Source of the DNA: Phaeodactylibacter sp. | Lineage (GTDB): Bacteria; Bacteroidota; Bacteroidia; Chitinophagales; Saprospiraceae | Reading direction: 5' to 3' | Assembly: GCF_022763345.1 (NCBI RefSeq) | Contig: NZ_JALEGS010000035.1 | Location: 1 to 64,000 of the forward strand | DNA: 64,000 bases | Shown here: piece after piece, positions 23,103 through 31,653 of the stretch | Layout: every line of letters starts with the position of its first letter | Position numbering within the stretch: position 1 is the first letter of the stretch | The notes under the pieces: generated by a model | The model's input: the letters and a program-made list of their open reading frames with translations, nothing else | Databases searched by the model: none | Told to the model about the DNA's origin: nothing | Program-made: the position numbers and the translations under genes

Positions 23103-24137
23103 GTGACTAACCATTCCCAAAGCAACTTGCCACTCATACCGGAGCGACACCCCAACAAAGACTTCTTCATTGCCGACATCTTTGACAGCCTTCCATTCAA
23201 GGACGATATGGCTTCGATGGAGCATCCATTATTTAGCCTGTCTAAGAAGCGAGACTTCAGAAATCTATACTACCAGCATGGTAATATCTCAATCACTATA
23301 AAACCGACTACCGACGGCCTGCCTACGATCTTTGATAAAGATGTGTTGTTATACTGCGGATCACTTTTGATGGAGCAAATTAACAATAATGATTTGCCTC
23401 CACGTACACTTCGTATTTCATCTCATGACTTATTGGTAGCTACTAATCGCAAAACTAGTGGGGAAGGGTATGCGCTGCTGAAAAAAGCTTTGGATCGGCT
23501 GAAGGGCGTCAGTATTAAAACCAACATCAAGACCAACCGCGCTGAAGTAACCAGTGCTTTCGGCCTAATTGAGAGCTACCGCATCATCGAAAGCAGTAGG
23601 GTCAAAGACAGAATGGTAAGATTGGAAGTCACGCTTTCTGAATGGTTCTATAACTCTATTCTTGGTAAGGAAGTCCTCACTATCAACCGCGACTATTTTC
23701 GCTTAGGCAAGGCACTGGAAAGAAGATTATATGAAATAGCTCGTAAGCATTGTGGTCGTAAAGAGCAATGGGAAATTTCACTAGGAAGATTAAAGGAGAA
23801 AACCGGCTCTACCTCCACGCTCAAGAAATTTCGCTTTTTCATCCGTCAAATTGAAAAGGACGACCATTTACCGGATTACTGGCTTCACCTCACCAAAGAG
23901 GATATTGTCCGATTCGGCAAAAGACAACAGTCAAAGTTGGGACTGGATGATATACCAAGTATCAAGCGAGACACTTTGCAAAAGGCAAGAGAGATGGTAG
24001 AAAATGCCTCTACCGGCTGGTCATTTGATGAGCTGCATAGGCAATTCTCACACCAGCTCATGAAAGACTTTCGCCCTAAAAATGTGGATGGAGCGTTTAT
24101 CAACTTTGTGAAGAAGAAGTTGCGGGAAAGGCCATAG
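23103..24137 (+). CDS. rep: RPA-family plasmid replication initiator (copy A)
   Basis: 344 residues starting at GTG. It matches the Replication initiator protein A family: ASMEHPLFSLSKK, GLPTIFDKDVLLYCGSLL, LRISSHDLLVATNR, WFYNSILGKEVLTINRDYF, RRLYEIARKHCG, EKTGSTSTLKKFR. It should bind the iterons directly upstream to open the origin. The paralogue at 59074-60117 keeps all motifs but faces iterons of quite different sequence, so DNA specificity must have diverged. Confidence 0.93.
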   Translation: MTNHSQSNLPLIPERHPNKDFFIADIFDSLPFKDDMASMEHPLFSLSKKRDFRNLYYQHGNISITIKPTTDGLPTIFDKDVLLYCGSLLMEQINNNDLPPRTLRISSHDLLVATNRKTSGEGYALLKKALDRLKGVSIKTNIKTNRAEVTSAFGLIESYRIIESSRVKDRMVRLEVTLSEWFYNSILGKEVLTINRDYFRLGKALERRLYEIARKHCGRKEQWEISLGRLKEKTGSTSTLKKFRFFIRQIEKDDHLPDYWLHLTKEDIVRFGKRQQSKLGLDDIPSIKRDTLQKAREMVENASTGWSFDELHRQFSHQLMKDFRPKNVDGAFINFVKKKLRERP

Positions 24138-24138
24138 G

Positions 24139-24411
24139 CTAACGATCTAGTTCAAAGCCCTTATTGGGGCTATCCTTACCTTTCTGAGTAGGCCGGGGAA
24201 TTTGTCTGCTAGTATCTCGGAGTTTACTAATGGTTTTAGACTGGGTGCGCTCTTTAGCGTACTGCTCACTCCCAGCTACCAAGCCTTGAAAGAACTCATC
24301 CTGGTTACCCCTAACGGCGTCCGTTAGGCTATCTGCTAAATCGGGACGGTGCTTCTGTATAATATACCCGGCGTTAAACCCTTCTAACAAAGATTCATCC
24401 ATTGAAGCCAT
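24139..24411 (-). CDS. small hypothetical protein
   Basis: 90 residues. Begins MASMDESLLEGFNAGYIIQKHRPDLADSL and ends with a basic PRPTQKGKDSPNKG tail. It converges on rep with a one-base gap and follows the HTH gene by 4 bases. In Bacteroidota such small proteins often lie beside integrase or mobilisation genes, but I do not recognise this one. Confidence 0.6.
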   Translation of the reverse strand: MASMDESLLEGFNAGYIIQKHRPDLADSLTDAVRGNQDEFFQGLVAGSEQYAKERTQSKTISKLRDTSRQIPRPTQKGKDSPNKGFELDR

Positions 24412-24415
24412 AATC

Positions 24416-24700
24416 TTAACGGTTAGATTTTCTTTCTAAAAATTCAAGGATGGAAGTTTTGCTATAGAAGATATGCTTCATTCCAGGCGGTGCACTATAC
24501 TTGATCTCATTCTGGTCTCTATATTTCTTCAATGTCGTGGCCGATGTTATCTGTAATATAGCCATAGCCTCTTTAGCTGTGATCCAATCACCTTCTTCAT
24601 CGCTACCCGTTCTTAGCTCAGCCGCCAGTGCCTTCACCAAATTTTTTAGCAAAGGATTTTCTAAACAGATTTCCAGAAGTTTTGCCGATTGTTCTGCCAT
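24416..24700 (-). CDS. HTH (excisionase/MerR-like) DNA-binding protein
   Basis: 94 residues. The second half, DWITAKEAMAILQITSATTLKKYRDQNEIKYSAPPGMKHIFYSKTSILEFLE, is the winged HTH of the helix_turn_helix_17/excisionase type. Divergent from the tyrosine recombinase across a 465-base gap, it may steer excision. It heads a two-gene leftward unit. Confidence 0.78.
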   Translation of the reverse strand: MAEQSAKLLEICLENPLLKNLVKALAAELRTGSDEEGDWITAKEAMAILQITSATTLKKYRDQNEIKYSAPPGMKHIFYSKTSILEFLERKSNR

Positions 24701-25165
24701 TTATTTAGGTATATAAGCTCACGAATAAAGATAGTAAAAAGCCCCATGTGAGTAAAATTCCCGAGCTATTCAGGCAGGTAGGGCAAAGTGTGTTACTAAC
24801 ATAAGAGACGTAAAATCCGTACCTTGCAAGTAATACAAACAAAAAAGGCTAGGCACAAGGCCTAGCCAATTTTTCGATAAATTCTCATCAAAACGTCAAC
24901 TCATTTGTCAACGCTGCTGAATCTAAATTCGTAAAGCGTTGATATTCAAGACGAGCATTCGCTTTTTTGTAGACCCACTAGGTCCACATATCAATGCAAT
25001 TATACGAGGTTTTCCGGTTATTTGCTGATAAAATGGCAGATTTAAGCCGTTTTTAAGCAAAAACGTCCAGCATGGCGGAAAAGACTGGAACACTGACGAC
25101 TGCTAAAACGACTGCTAGGAATTAAGGCTTTGGTTAGAATATTTTGGTGGTAAACCCAAAAAAAT
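24701..25165. other. intergenic region with bidirectional hairpin terminator
   Basis: The gap between the divergent HTH and integrase genes. At 24847-24867, GGCTAGG-N7-CCTAGCC is flanked by A6 on the left and a T-run on the right, so it can stop transcripts both ways. No gene ends here, so it may end a short RNA. No attachment-site repeat was identified by eye. Confidence 0.5.
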
Positions 25166-26503
25166 ATGGGCAAATTACCAAAACCAAGATTCAACCTCAA
25201 AGCTCCGAACGCCGATTCGGAAACGCTAATCTTCCTTGTTTTCCGGTACAAGGGTAAACGGCTCCAATACTCCACTGGTCTCAATATTAATCCTCAAGAT
25301 TGGGATAGTAGGGCGCAACGTCCTTTCGCCAGAGAGCGAAGGAACGACCTGTTCGTCATCAAACGCAAGTTGGATGATCTGGCGACCTATTGCATAGATA
25401 TTTTTATCGCTACGGAATATGGCCAAATTTCGACAGAAGCTTTTAAAACGGAGTTGGACATCAAAACAGGCAAAATGGAAACTCCTGAGCCTTTAAAATC
25501 CGATCCTGACACTAGACCAACATTCCTAGAGTTCCTCGACCTCGAAGTAGCCGAAATGAAAGCTGCAAAGATGAAGCGTGGTAGCTGGAAGGTCTTCGAG
25601 CTACATGCCGGTCGGCTGAAGAAGTTTGCCGCCGATGTATATGGTACTCGCGGCTTTACTTACGAGGATGTAGACTGGAATTTCCGCTTAGAGCTGATCG
25701 ACTGGTTAGCGAAGCAGGATGCTCAATTAGAATACGGCAATAAGACGCTGAAAGTCCTGCGGCAATTTTTGGAGCGGGCGCGACGAAAGAAACTCCATTC
25801 CCATACTGATTATCTCGGGGAAGGGTGGGTTGTCTCGAAGAAGAAAGCAGAAGGACAACTGGTAACGCTTTCCCATGATGAACTCGGCATTCTCGCCGAA
25901 ATGAAACTGGCAGGCTTTCTTGCTAAGGTCAGAGATATATGTCTGATCGGGGCAGGGACGGGACAACGATGGAGCGACTTTTCGCGCTACAGTCAGGATC
26001 ACTTCTACCGCACCTTAAAAGGTGTGACCATTCTTTCGGTCATCTCGACTAAGACCGATACACCGGTCAAAGTACCCGTCAATCTCTTTCCCTGGCTACT
26101 TCCTGTTTTGGAGCGTAACGATTACGCTACTCCCAAAATGTCGATGCAGAAGTTCAATGACGGACTAAAGCAGCTTTGCGAGCTGGCGGGCTTCGATGAA
26201 CGCCTGCTCGTAGTAGAGCAGTATATCGGGCGTAAGGCTACAGTTAAGAAGTCCTTCGCGCCCAAATACGAGCTGGTCTCTTCTCACATCTGCCGCAGAA
26301 GTTTTGCTACCAACCTATACCGCATGGGCTACAGTCTTGCCCAGATCATGCCGATGACCGGTCATGCTACCGAGTCACAGCTAAGGAAATATATCGGCAT
26401 AGACGGCGAGATGAATGCCGAAGAAATAGCTCTTCAGATAATGCAACAAAAACAGGCCGGTACTTATCGGCACGGCTCCGACCTACGGATCGTGAACGGC
26501 TAA
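25166..26503 (+). CDS. tyrosine recombinase/integrase (Bacteroidota type)
   Basis: 445 residues. Order: arm-binding domain (residues 1-60, FLVFRYKGKRLQYSTGLNINPQDWD), SAM-like core-binding domain (about 110-215), then the catalytic domain with the first Arg in GTGQRWSDF (about 268), HICRR box (about 373-377), GHATESQLRKYIG with second His and Tyr (Tyr about 408). All catalytic residues are present. It resembles integrases of Bacteroidota mobile elements. The unit 24.1-28.0 kb around it has no equivalent in module B, so it may be an inserted element or a dimer-resolution gene. Confidence 0.9.
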   Translation: MGKLPKPRFNLKAPNADSETLIFLVFRYKGKRLQYSTGLNINPQDWDSRAQRPFARERRNDLFVIKRKLDDLATYCIDIFIATEYGQISTEAFKTELDIKTGKMETPEPLKSDPDTRPTFLEFLDLEVAEMKAAKMKRGSWKVFELHAGRLKKFAADVYGTRGFTYEDVDWNFRLELIDWLAKQDAQLEYGNKTLKVLRQFLERARRKKLHSHTDYLGEGWVVSKKKAEGQLVTLSHDELGILAEMKLAGFLAKVRDICLIGAGTGQRWSDFSRYSQDHFYRTLKGVTILSVISTKTDTPVKVPVNLFPWLLPVLERNDYATPKMSMQKFNDGLKQLCELAGFDERLLVVEQYIGRKATVKKSFAPKYELVSSHICRRSFATNLYRMGYSLAQIMPMTGHATESQLRKYIGIDGEMNAEEIALQIMQQKQAGTYRHGSDLRIVNG

Positions 26504-26534
26504 TTATTTCAGTGCTCTTGAAAAGAAAAAAGAA

Positions 26535-27191
26535 ATGAAAGATTCAAATAACACTCTCATCAATGATGATTTCAGCAGGTCGATAAAGCGGCTGCGCTCC
26601 ATATTGCCCAGACTCAGTTTCGGGCTGCTCATTGCTACTTATCTTATTTCAGCTATTATCATGGGCATCTTTCATACTCAGAATGCTCCCAATATCGGCT
26701 TCACCATAGCTGCCTTCCTGGTGCCGCTGGCCATACAAGCGGGAAGGGGAACGCTGGTCTTCTTCTTCCAGCTAAACCCTGCTCATATTCAGGGAAGGTT
26801 CTCATTCGGTATCATTGCCGCAACTGTATTGCTATTGCTCTCCATAGCGGAAGCTTGCCTTGTACTTTATCCCTTTGGTGTTTCTTGGATAGTATCCGTC
26901 TGTACGCTCATGCTTATTGGCTGGGTGATCGAGATAATGATACTTAGGGAGACCATCTTTTCTACTCAGATGGAGCTATTCCAAGATCAGGAAAGATGGC
27001 AACAGGTGAGACAATTTTATACCGCCAAAAACGACCTGAATAATTTCATCAAAGGAATAGGGACAGAGCAGGACGAAGAAATAAAATCCCTTCCTGAACC
27101 GAAAGAGGAACAGCCTCAACCTTCCAAAGAGGAAAAAGAGCTGGCAAAGCATCTATCAGAACTAAAAGGGCTTTTGGAGGGAAACGCATAA
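26535..27191 (+). CDS. four-helix membrane protein with acidic coiled tail
   Basis: 218 residues: four hydrophobic segments (about 26-48, 56-75, 92-112, 117-136), then a soluble helical tail with KEEQPQPSKEEKELAKHL. No family recognised. Follows the integrase by 31 bases on the same strand, a gap that holds GAAAAGAAAAAA, a motif found at several plasmid gene borders. Confidence 0.6.
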   Translation: MKDSNNTLINDDFSRSIKRLRSILPRLSFGLLIATYLISAIIMGIFHTQNAPNIGFTIAAFLVPLAIQAGRGTLVFFFQLNPAHIQGRFSFGIIAATVLLLLSIAEACLVLYPFGVSWIVSVCTLMLIGWVIEIMILRETIFSTQMELFQDQERWQQVRQFYTAKNDLNNFIKGIGTEQDEEIKSLPEPKEEQPQPSKEEKELAKHLSELKGLLEGNA

Positions 27192-27232
27192 AGCCCTCCG
27201 TCGATCCTTCGGACGGGGGGCTGAACAAGCCC

Positions 27233-27478
27233 TTGATTTTCTACGGTGTAGAACTGGATAAAGATGACTCCTATCTACAGCATAATCTTTCTAGGCTCGA
27301 AAAACGCTTTAAGGAGCGATACCTGAATTCTCTAGAGAAGAATAGGAAACGGGAAGAACAGGGAAAAGCACCTCACCAAACTACGCTTAAATCGGCTACT
27401 GACAATAAAAGAAGGTTTCAGATGGTGCGCCTACTGCGGCACCTTTTATTAGCCGAACCGCTCGATCTTTCTCTATAA
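27233..27478 (+). CDS. small charged hypothetical protein
   Basis: 81 residues if TTG 27233 is the start; no ATG gives a sensible length, so the start is uncertain. Highly charged and helical (NLSRLEKRFKERYLNSLEKNRKREEQGK). A GC-rich hairpin (about 27194-27217) precedes it. A strong terminator follows at once, which supports a transcription unit ending here. Confidence 0.45.
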   Translation: MIFYGVELDKDDSYLQHNLSRLEKRFKERYLNSLEKNRKREEQGKAPHQTTLKSATDNKRRFQMVRLLRHLLLAEPLDLSL

Positions 27479-27482
27479 ATCT

Positions 27483-27531
27483 GGGGCTAAAATGTTAAAA
27501 ACTGTTAAAGTTTGGCGTTTTAGCCCCTTTT
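27483..27531 (+). terminator. rho-independent terminator
   Basis: GGGGCTAAAA (27483-27492) pairs with TTTTAGCCCC (27518-27527), followed by TTTT. It closes the integrase unit. Confidence 0.85.
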
Positions 27532-27588
27532 CGGAATTTCCCAGATTATCCCACTTGGTGACAGATGGTTTCAGAACCAAAATTTAAC

Positions 27589-27615
27589 GATGTCATATGG
27601 TATCATTTGATGTCA
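27589..27615 (+). promoter_or_regulatory. direct repeat GATGTCA
   Basis: Two GATGTCA copies start at 27589 and 27609, 20 bases apart, about 100 bases before the next HTH gene. A regulator binding site is possible. Confidence 0.3.
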
Positions 27616-27708
27616 AATTGAACCACTATTTACTGATTTTCAGTTACTTGCGTCTAATATTGGTTTTCCATAGATTGCGATAAATTCATCAAAAACAATC
27701 AGAATATT

Positions 27709-28041
27709 ATGGAAAACAACGTCATGTTACACTCTATTACCCCGCACCAGTTAAAGGAGATTTTGCGGGAAATGATCCGCGAAGAATTTGAAGCGGTCAA
27801 TGAAGAAGTACAGCGGGTTATCGGGGAAGATGACCTGGTTAGTACCGGCACCGCCTGCCGACTACTCGGTATGTGCTCGAAGCAACTCCGCTATTTAGTC
27901 AATGAAGGGCATTTTACCGTTTACCACCACATGAAAGAGAAGCGATATGCAAGGGCTGAGTTATTGGATTTCCGCAATAAGCATAAGATCAACAGGCTCA
28001 AGCGAGCTATGTCTGACCGGAAAAGCACAAGCCGAAGTTAG
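27709..28041 (+). CDS. HTH DNA-binding protein (excisionase-like)
   Basis: 110 residues. A charged helical N-terminus (HQLKEILREMIREEFEAVNEEVQRV) is followed by an HTH: LVSTGTACRLLGMCSKQLRYLVNEGHFTVYHHMKEKRYARAELLDFRNK. This order is common in helix_turn_helix_17 excisionase-like proteins of Bacteroidota elements. It has its own terminator. Confidence 0.75.
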   Translation: MENNVMLHSITPHQLKEILREMIREEFEAVNEEVQRVIGEDDLVSTGTACRLLGMCSKQLRYLVNEGHFTVYHHMKEKRYARAELLDFRNKHKINRLKRAMSDRKSTSRS

Positions 28042-28086
28042 AACGGAGGATTTGCTTTTCTCACAAAAGAGACCTGCGTCAGATAG

Positions 28087-28126
28087 AATTCCGTAGTATG
28101 CGACGAGCTGCTACGGAATTTTATTT
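28087..28126 (+). terminator. rho-independent terminator
   Basis: AATTCCGTAG (28087-28096) pairs with CTACGGAATT (28111-28120), followed by TTATTT. Confidence 0.8.
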
Positions 28127-28234
28127 AGAGCAAGCCTATACCGCCGCCGCTAGGCGGCCGCGCCACTTCACAAAAAAGTGATACGCGACCGAAACAGGGA
28201 AGGCGGGGCGGATGGTCTGCCGCCCCTGGATGCC

Positions 28235-29143
28235 TTACTTTCCTAGAATGTGGTCAACTGCTTTCTGAGCATCTGCGGCGGCTTTAAAGATGAGTTTATT
28301 ATCCTCCTTCAGTACCTTTAGCCATCCTTCCAGATAGGCGGCACTATTGTCTATTTCGTCGTCTCCATCAATACCCGTATGACCTGCTAAAAAGGCGGCT
28401 CCCATTTCCGCTATCAGTTCCTCGCGGCTGTATCGCTCGCTCTTAAACTTGGCGGGTTTGGTGATGCCCTCACGGTTCAACCTGCTTTCGTGGCCGGTGC
28501 TGTGGGTCATCTCGTGGAAGAGGGTCAGATAGTACGCTTCGGGGGTCTTGAATTGCTCAAGCTGCGGCATATTGAGTTTGTCCGAGCTGGGAGCATAATA
28601 AGCTTGGTCGGCGTTCTCGTGTACTAGCACGGGGGCGTTCTGATAACCATCTACAACTGCCTCACAAGCTGCTATTCTCTCGTGCGGGGTGAGGGTGATT
28701 TCCGGCGTTTCTACTTCTACGCCTTCCACATCTGCGATATTAAAAACGTGGTAGAATTTCAAAAAGGCGATGCGCTGCGTTTCTCCGCCCATTTCGTTAA
28801 TGGCCTGCGCTTGCTCCGCGTTGATGTTCTTCCCGCTCTCATCCTTGTAATAGGATTTATAAAAATAGACCCGTTCGGCTTTGGCTCCCTTCTTGATGTT
28901 GCCGCCCATCGCTTTGGCTTGCTTAAAGCTCATATAGTAGGGAATCGGATGCTCACAGAATAGATTGAGGATAAAGGCATTTACTCCGCTGTAAATATGC
29001 CCTGTGGCGGCATTACGTGCAAGACCGTAGCGGCTCCAAGTTGGCTGCCAAGGCTTAACACCTGCTTCGATTTTGCGAATAATACGGTCGGTCAGTTCTT
29101 GATAAATGTCGACCTTTTGAGTTCTTTGTGTGCGCTTAGTCAT
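28235..29143 (-). CDS. ardC: ArdC-type antirestriction protein
   Basis: 302 residues. The N-terminal ssDNA-binding ArdC-N domain (IYQELTDRIIRKIEAGVKPWQPTW, SGVNAFIL) is followed by a zincin-like metallopeptidase domain with HEMTHSTGHE (HExxH about residues 209-213) and EELIAEMGAAFL. ArdC proteins guard the incoming strand against restriction during conjugation. The only copy in the window; it lies downstream of a long noncoding leader that shares a core with the leaders near 19.7 and 56.2 kb. Confidence 0.93.
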   Translation of the reverse strand: MTKRTQRTQKVDIYQELTDRIIRKIEAGVKPWQPTWSRYGLARNAATGHIYSGVNAFILNLFCEHPIPYYMSFKQAKAMGGNIKKGAKAERVYFYKSYYKDESGKNINAEQAQAINEMGGETQRIAFLKFYHVFNIADVEGVEVETPEITLTPHERIAACEAVVDGYQNAPVLVHENADQAYYAPSSDKLNMPQLEQFKTPEAYYLTLFHEMTHSTGHESRLNREGITKPAKFKSERYSREELIAEMGAAFLAGHTGIDGDDEIDNSAAYLEGWLKVLKEDNKLIFKAAADAQKAVDHILGK

Positions 29144-29146
29144 GTT

Positions 29147-29960
29147 CTAATTCCTTTTAGATTGAGTAATAAGGGTTTACCCCTTCTGCCTTTCCGGCGA
29201 GGATTCACAGGGGTGAGAATGGTCTAGGGGAGGGGAATCACCCGTTTTGCAGGCACTGCCGAAAAGCGGGGATACCCCTAGTGATTCGAGGGGAGTTAGT
29301 CCCCTTGTGTTAGTCTGTTCGGTATGTTTCTATTTGCTGCCATGTGATTTGAATTGTTTAAGTGCCTTACGGCCTTCGGTAAAAAGGAAACTCCCGATCC
29401 GGGAGCGGAGGAAATCGGCTTGATTTGAGCGTTCTGCCCGAGATCAAGCCTTGTAAATGAGGTATCCTCCCGTTACGCAGTCATGGCAGCGGAGAACAAA
29501 ATATCGACAAGGGTGAGGGGCTATTATTTGAGAGGTACGAACAAAAAATCGTCCTGAAAGCAAAGCGACCCTTTTCTATATTGCAGGGCGTAGCTTCCTT
29601 AGACGAAGGAATGGGAGGAGACCGGAAACAAGGCGGTGGCAGGACGCGACACAAGCAGATTTACGAAGTCGACCATCACGCTGACGACGCTCCCTTGGTT
29701 CCTGAACTGGCAGCGGTTTTTAAGCTAAAACCGTGACAGTTTAGGGGGAGCTTGAGGAGGGGTGAAAATTGTCTAGTAGGCGGCTCAGGGGTGGTAACGG
29801 CTTGCCACATGGCATAAACCGCAGGTTCGGAGCGAACGCGGAGTAGTGGACGCCTCCACTCAAGCTAGGCTGAAATAGAGACCATGAGAGAGACCATCTT
29901 TAAACTTAGCTTGTCTTTAGTAATGCTTCTCCCTATTTTCTACAAAAAATTATTTTGTGA
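29147..29960 (-). promoter_or_regulatory. long noncoding leader of ardC, including structured leader member 3
   Basis: About 800 bases without a supported gene, richer in G and C than the surroundings. Near 29165-29215 it repeats the CCTTCTGCC-TTTCCGGCGAGG core seen at 19.7 and 56.2 kb. Purine-rich, repeat-like runs follow (GGGGAGG, GGAGGGG) with short pairable arms. A 5' leader, single-strand promoter or noncoding RNA is likely; the exact element cannot be drawn without folding. Confidence 0.45.
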
Positions 29961-30674
29961 ATGAAGATAATTTCTTGGAATTGCCAAATGGCATTTAGAA
30001 AAAAGTTCGAGCCAATTCTTGCCTCTGACCCAGATATTGTAGTCATCCAGGAATGTGAACATCCAGATAAACTTAAGTTTGGAAAATTGATGCCATCCCC
30101 TAATAATTACATATGGTATGGGGACAACTTAAATAAGGGGATAGGAGTATTTTCTTTTAATCAGGATATAAAGCTAGAAAAACTTACTAGACATGATCCA
30201 TCATACAAATATGTCATTCCTGTGAAGGTAACGGGCTGTTTCAATTTCAATTTATTTGCAATTTGGGCAATGGGAAACAAATCAAATTGGTCTCAAAGAT
30301 ATATTGGCCAAGTTTGGAGTAGTCTGAATTACTATCATGAAGAATTGAAAGAAAAATCGATTATAATTGGTGATTTCAACTGGAATAAGATTTGGGATAA
30401 TGCAACGAATCTATCTGGAAACCTTACTCAGACATACAACTATTTGAAAAAGAAAGGCTATATAAGCATCTATCATCATCAGAATGATGAACCCTTAGGG
30501 AAAGAATCAACGCCTACATTTTATCTTCAAAGAAACAAAGCAAAGCCATATCATATTGACTACAGCTTTTATAAAACAGGCCTATTCACCCGGGTAAAAA
30601 AATTCAGAATTGGAGACTATCCTAAATGGATTAAATTGAGTGACCATATGCCAATTGAGATAATTTTCGAATAG
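29961..30674 (+). CDS. endonuclease/exonuclease/phosphatase-family protein
   Basis: 237 residues, small for the EEP family but with its landmarks: ISWNCQMAF at the start, IVVIQECEHP (catalytic Glu), IIIGDFNWNKIW (DxN), PYHIDYSF, and SDHMPIEIIF at the end. This is the DNase I / APE-like metal-dependent phosphoesterase fold. It lies alone at the left edge of the defence island; a phage-defence nuclease role is plausible but unproven. Much richer in A+T than the ardC leader, a sign of separate origin. Confidence 0.85.
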   Translation: MKIISWNCQMAFRKKFEPILASDPDIVVIQECEHPDKLKFGKLMPSPNNYIWYGDNLNKGIGVFSFNQDIKLEKLTRHDPSYKYVIPVKVTGCFNFNLFAIWAMGNKSNWSQRYIGQVWSSLNYYHEELKEKSIIIGDFNWNKIWDNATNLSGNLTQTYNYLKKKGYISIYHHQNDEPLGKESTPTFYLQRNKAKPYHIDYSFYKTGLFTRVKKFRIGDYPKWIKLSDHMPIEIIFE

Positions 30675-30771
30675 TCTTTATCAGATGGAGAATCATAGCA
30701 GCTAAAAAAATAAAGTAGAGTTCTGCCAAGTCGATACCTAAAGCATGAGGGTGTGAAATAATTAATTCAAT

Positions 30772-31638
30772 TTAATCGTCAATAAATTTGTTAAAGTAAC
30801 TAAGATCAACTTCATATACCGTTTTAGGCTTGAGACCCAGCTCAACCTTTTCAAACATTTCAACAAGCTTATTTCCATCAACAAGCTCAATTTGTGGTGC
30901 TCCTTCTCGATTAGCTTCTTTCACCGCCTCATTTGTGAATGTACCAGTTGTAAGAATAATGCCTTTATCTGCTCTTCCTATCATGGCATTTCTAAAATCC
31001 CCTACCATGGCTCTAGAAACACTACCCTTATATCTTTTGCATTGGAACAAAACTTTGAAACTCACAAAAGGATTTATTTCTAGTGTTCCATACCCGTCAA
31101 TACCTCCATCCCTTGAACCTCCTGTGATATAGACATTCTCAAAACCGTGCTCTCTAAGTAATTCTCGGCAGACTTTTTCAAATCCTAAAGGGCTAAGGCT
31201 TTGAAGAATGAAAAGAAGATCATTGGAAATTTCAAAATCTTCAGGAAAGCTTTCCTCCTTTTTGTTAACGACTTCCTTGTCTAAGGAATCTTTTCTTGCT
31301 TTCTGATTAATCTTAACCCACTTCTTGCATATTTTGACTGCTTGCTCTTCAGTAACTTTTGCGGATTTCCCTTTTTCTGTAAGTTTCCAGGTTCCACGAA
31401 CAGATGAATCTAATAACCCTTCCCAAACCAGATATTGGCGAGCCCATGCAACTTGATTGTGAAATTTATTTTGACCGCTACCTAAAACTTCATCAAGAAT
31501 CTCATCGGACAAATTAAGGTTCTCGGCAATTTTTGAAGAAACTTCACGTGGTTTACCAGAATCGCCAAGATCTCTTAAGGCATCAAGTAAAGGGCCAAAC
31601 CATTTTGTAAATTCTGCTCGTTTAGTTTTTTTTGCCAT
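30772..31638 (-). CDS. mrr: Mrr-type restriction endonuclease
   Basis: 288 residues. A winged-helix Mrr_N-like domain (about 1-95: DLGDSGKPREVSSKIAENL, VAWARQYLVWEGLLDSS) precedes the Mrr catalytic domain: FEKVCRELLREHGFENV, then DGGIDGYG and FQCKRYKG, the D...QxK form of PD-(D/E)XK. Mrr enzymes cut DNA with foreign methylation. It follows hsdR by 15 bases, so a type IV enzyme is attached to a type I operon. Confidence 0.9.
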   Translation of the reverse strand: MAKKTKRAEFTKWFGPLLDALRDLGDSGKPREVSSKIAENLNLSDEILDEVLGSGQNKFHNQVAWARQYLVWEGLLDSSVRGTWKLTEKGKSAKVTEEQAVKICKKWVKINQKARKDSLDKEVVNKKEESFPEDFEISNDLLFILQSLSPLGFEKVCRELLREHGFENVYITGGSRDGGIDGYGTLEINPFVSFKVLFQCKRYKGSVSRAMVGDFRNAMIGRADKGIILTTGTFTNEAVKEANREGAPQIELVDGNKLVEMFEKVELGLKPKTVYEVDLSYFNKFIDD

Positions 31639-31653
31639 ATTACCTTCTCTAAG

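Noticed and set aside
25042..25284. Minus-strand frame over the integrase start
   Set aside because: Overlaps the arm-binding domain of a clear integrase and has no similarity or start signal.
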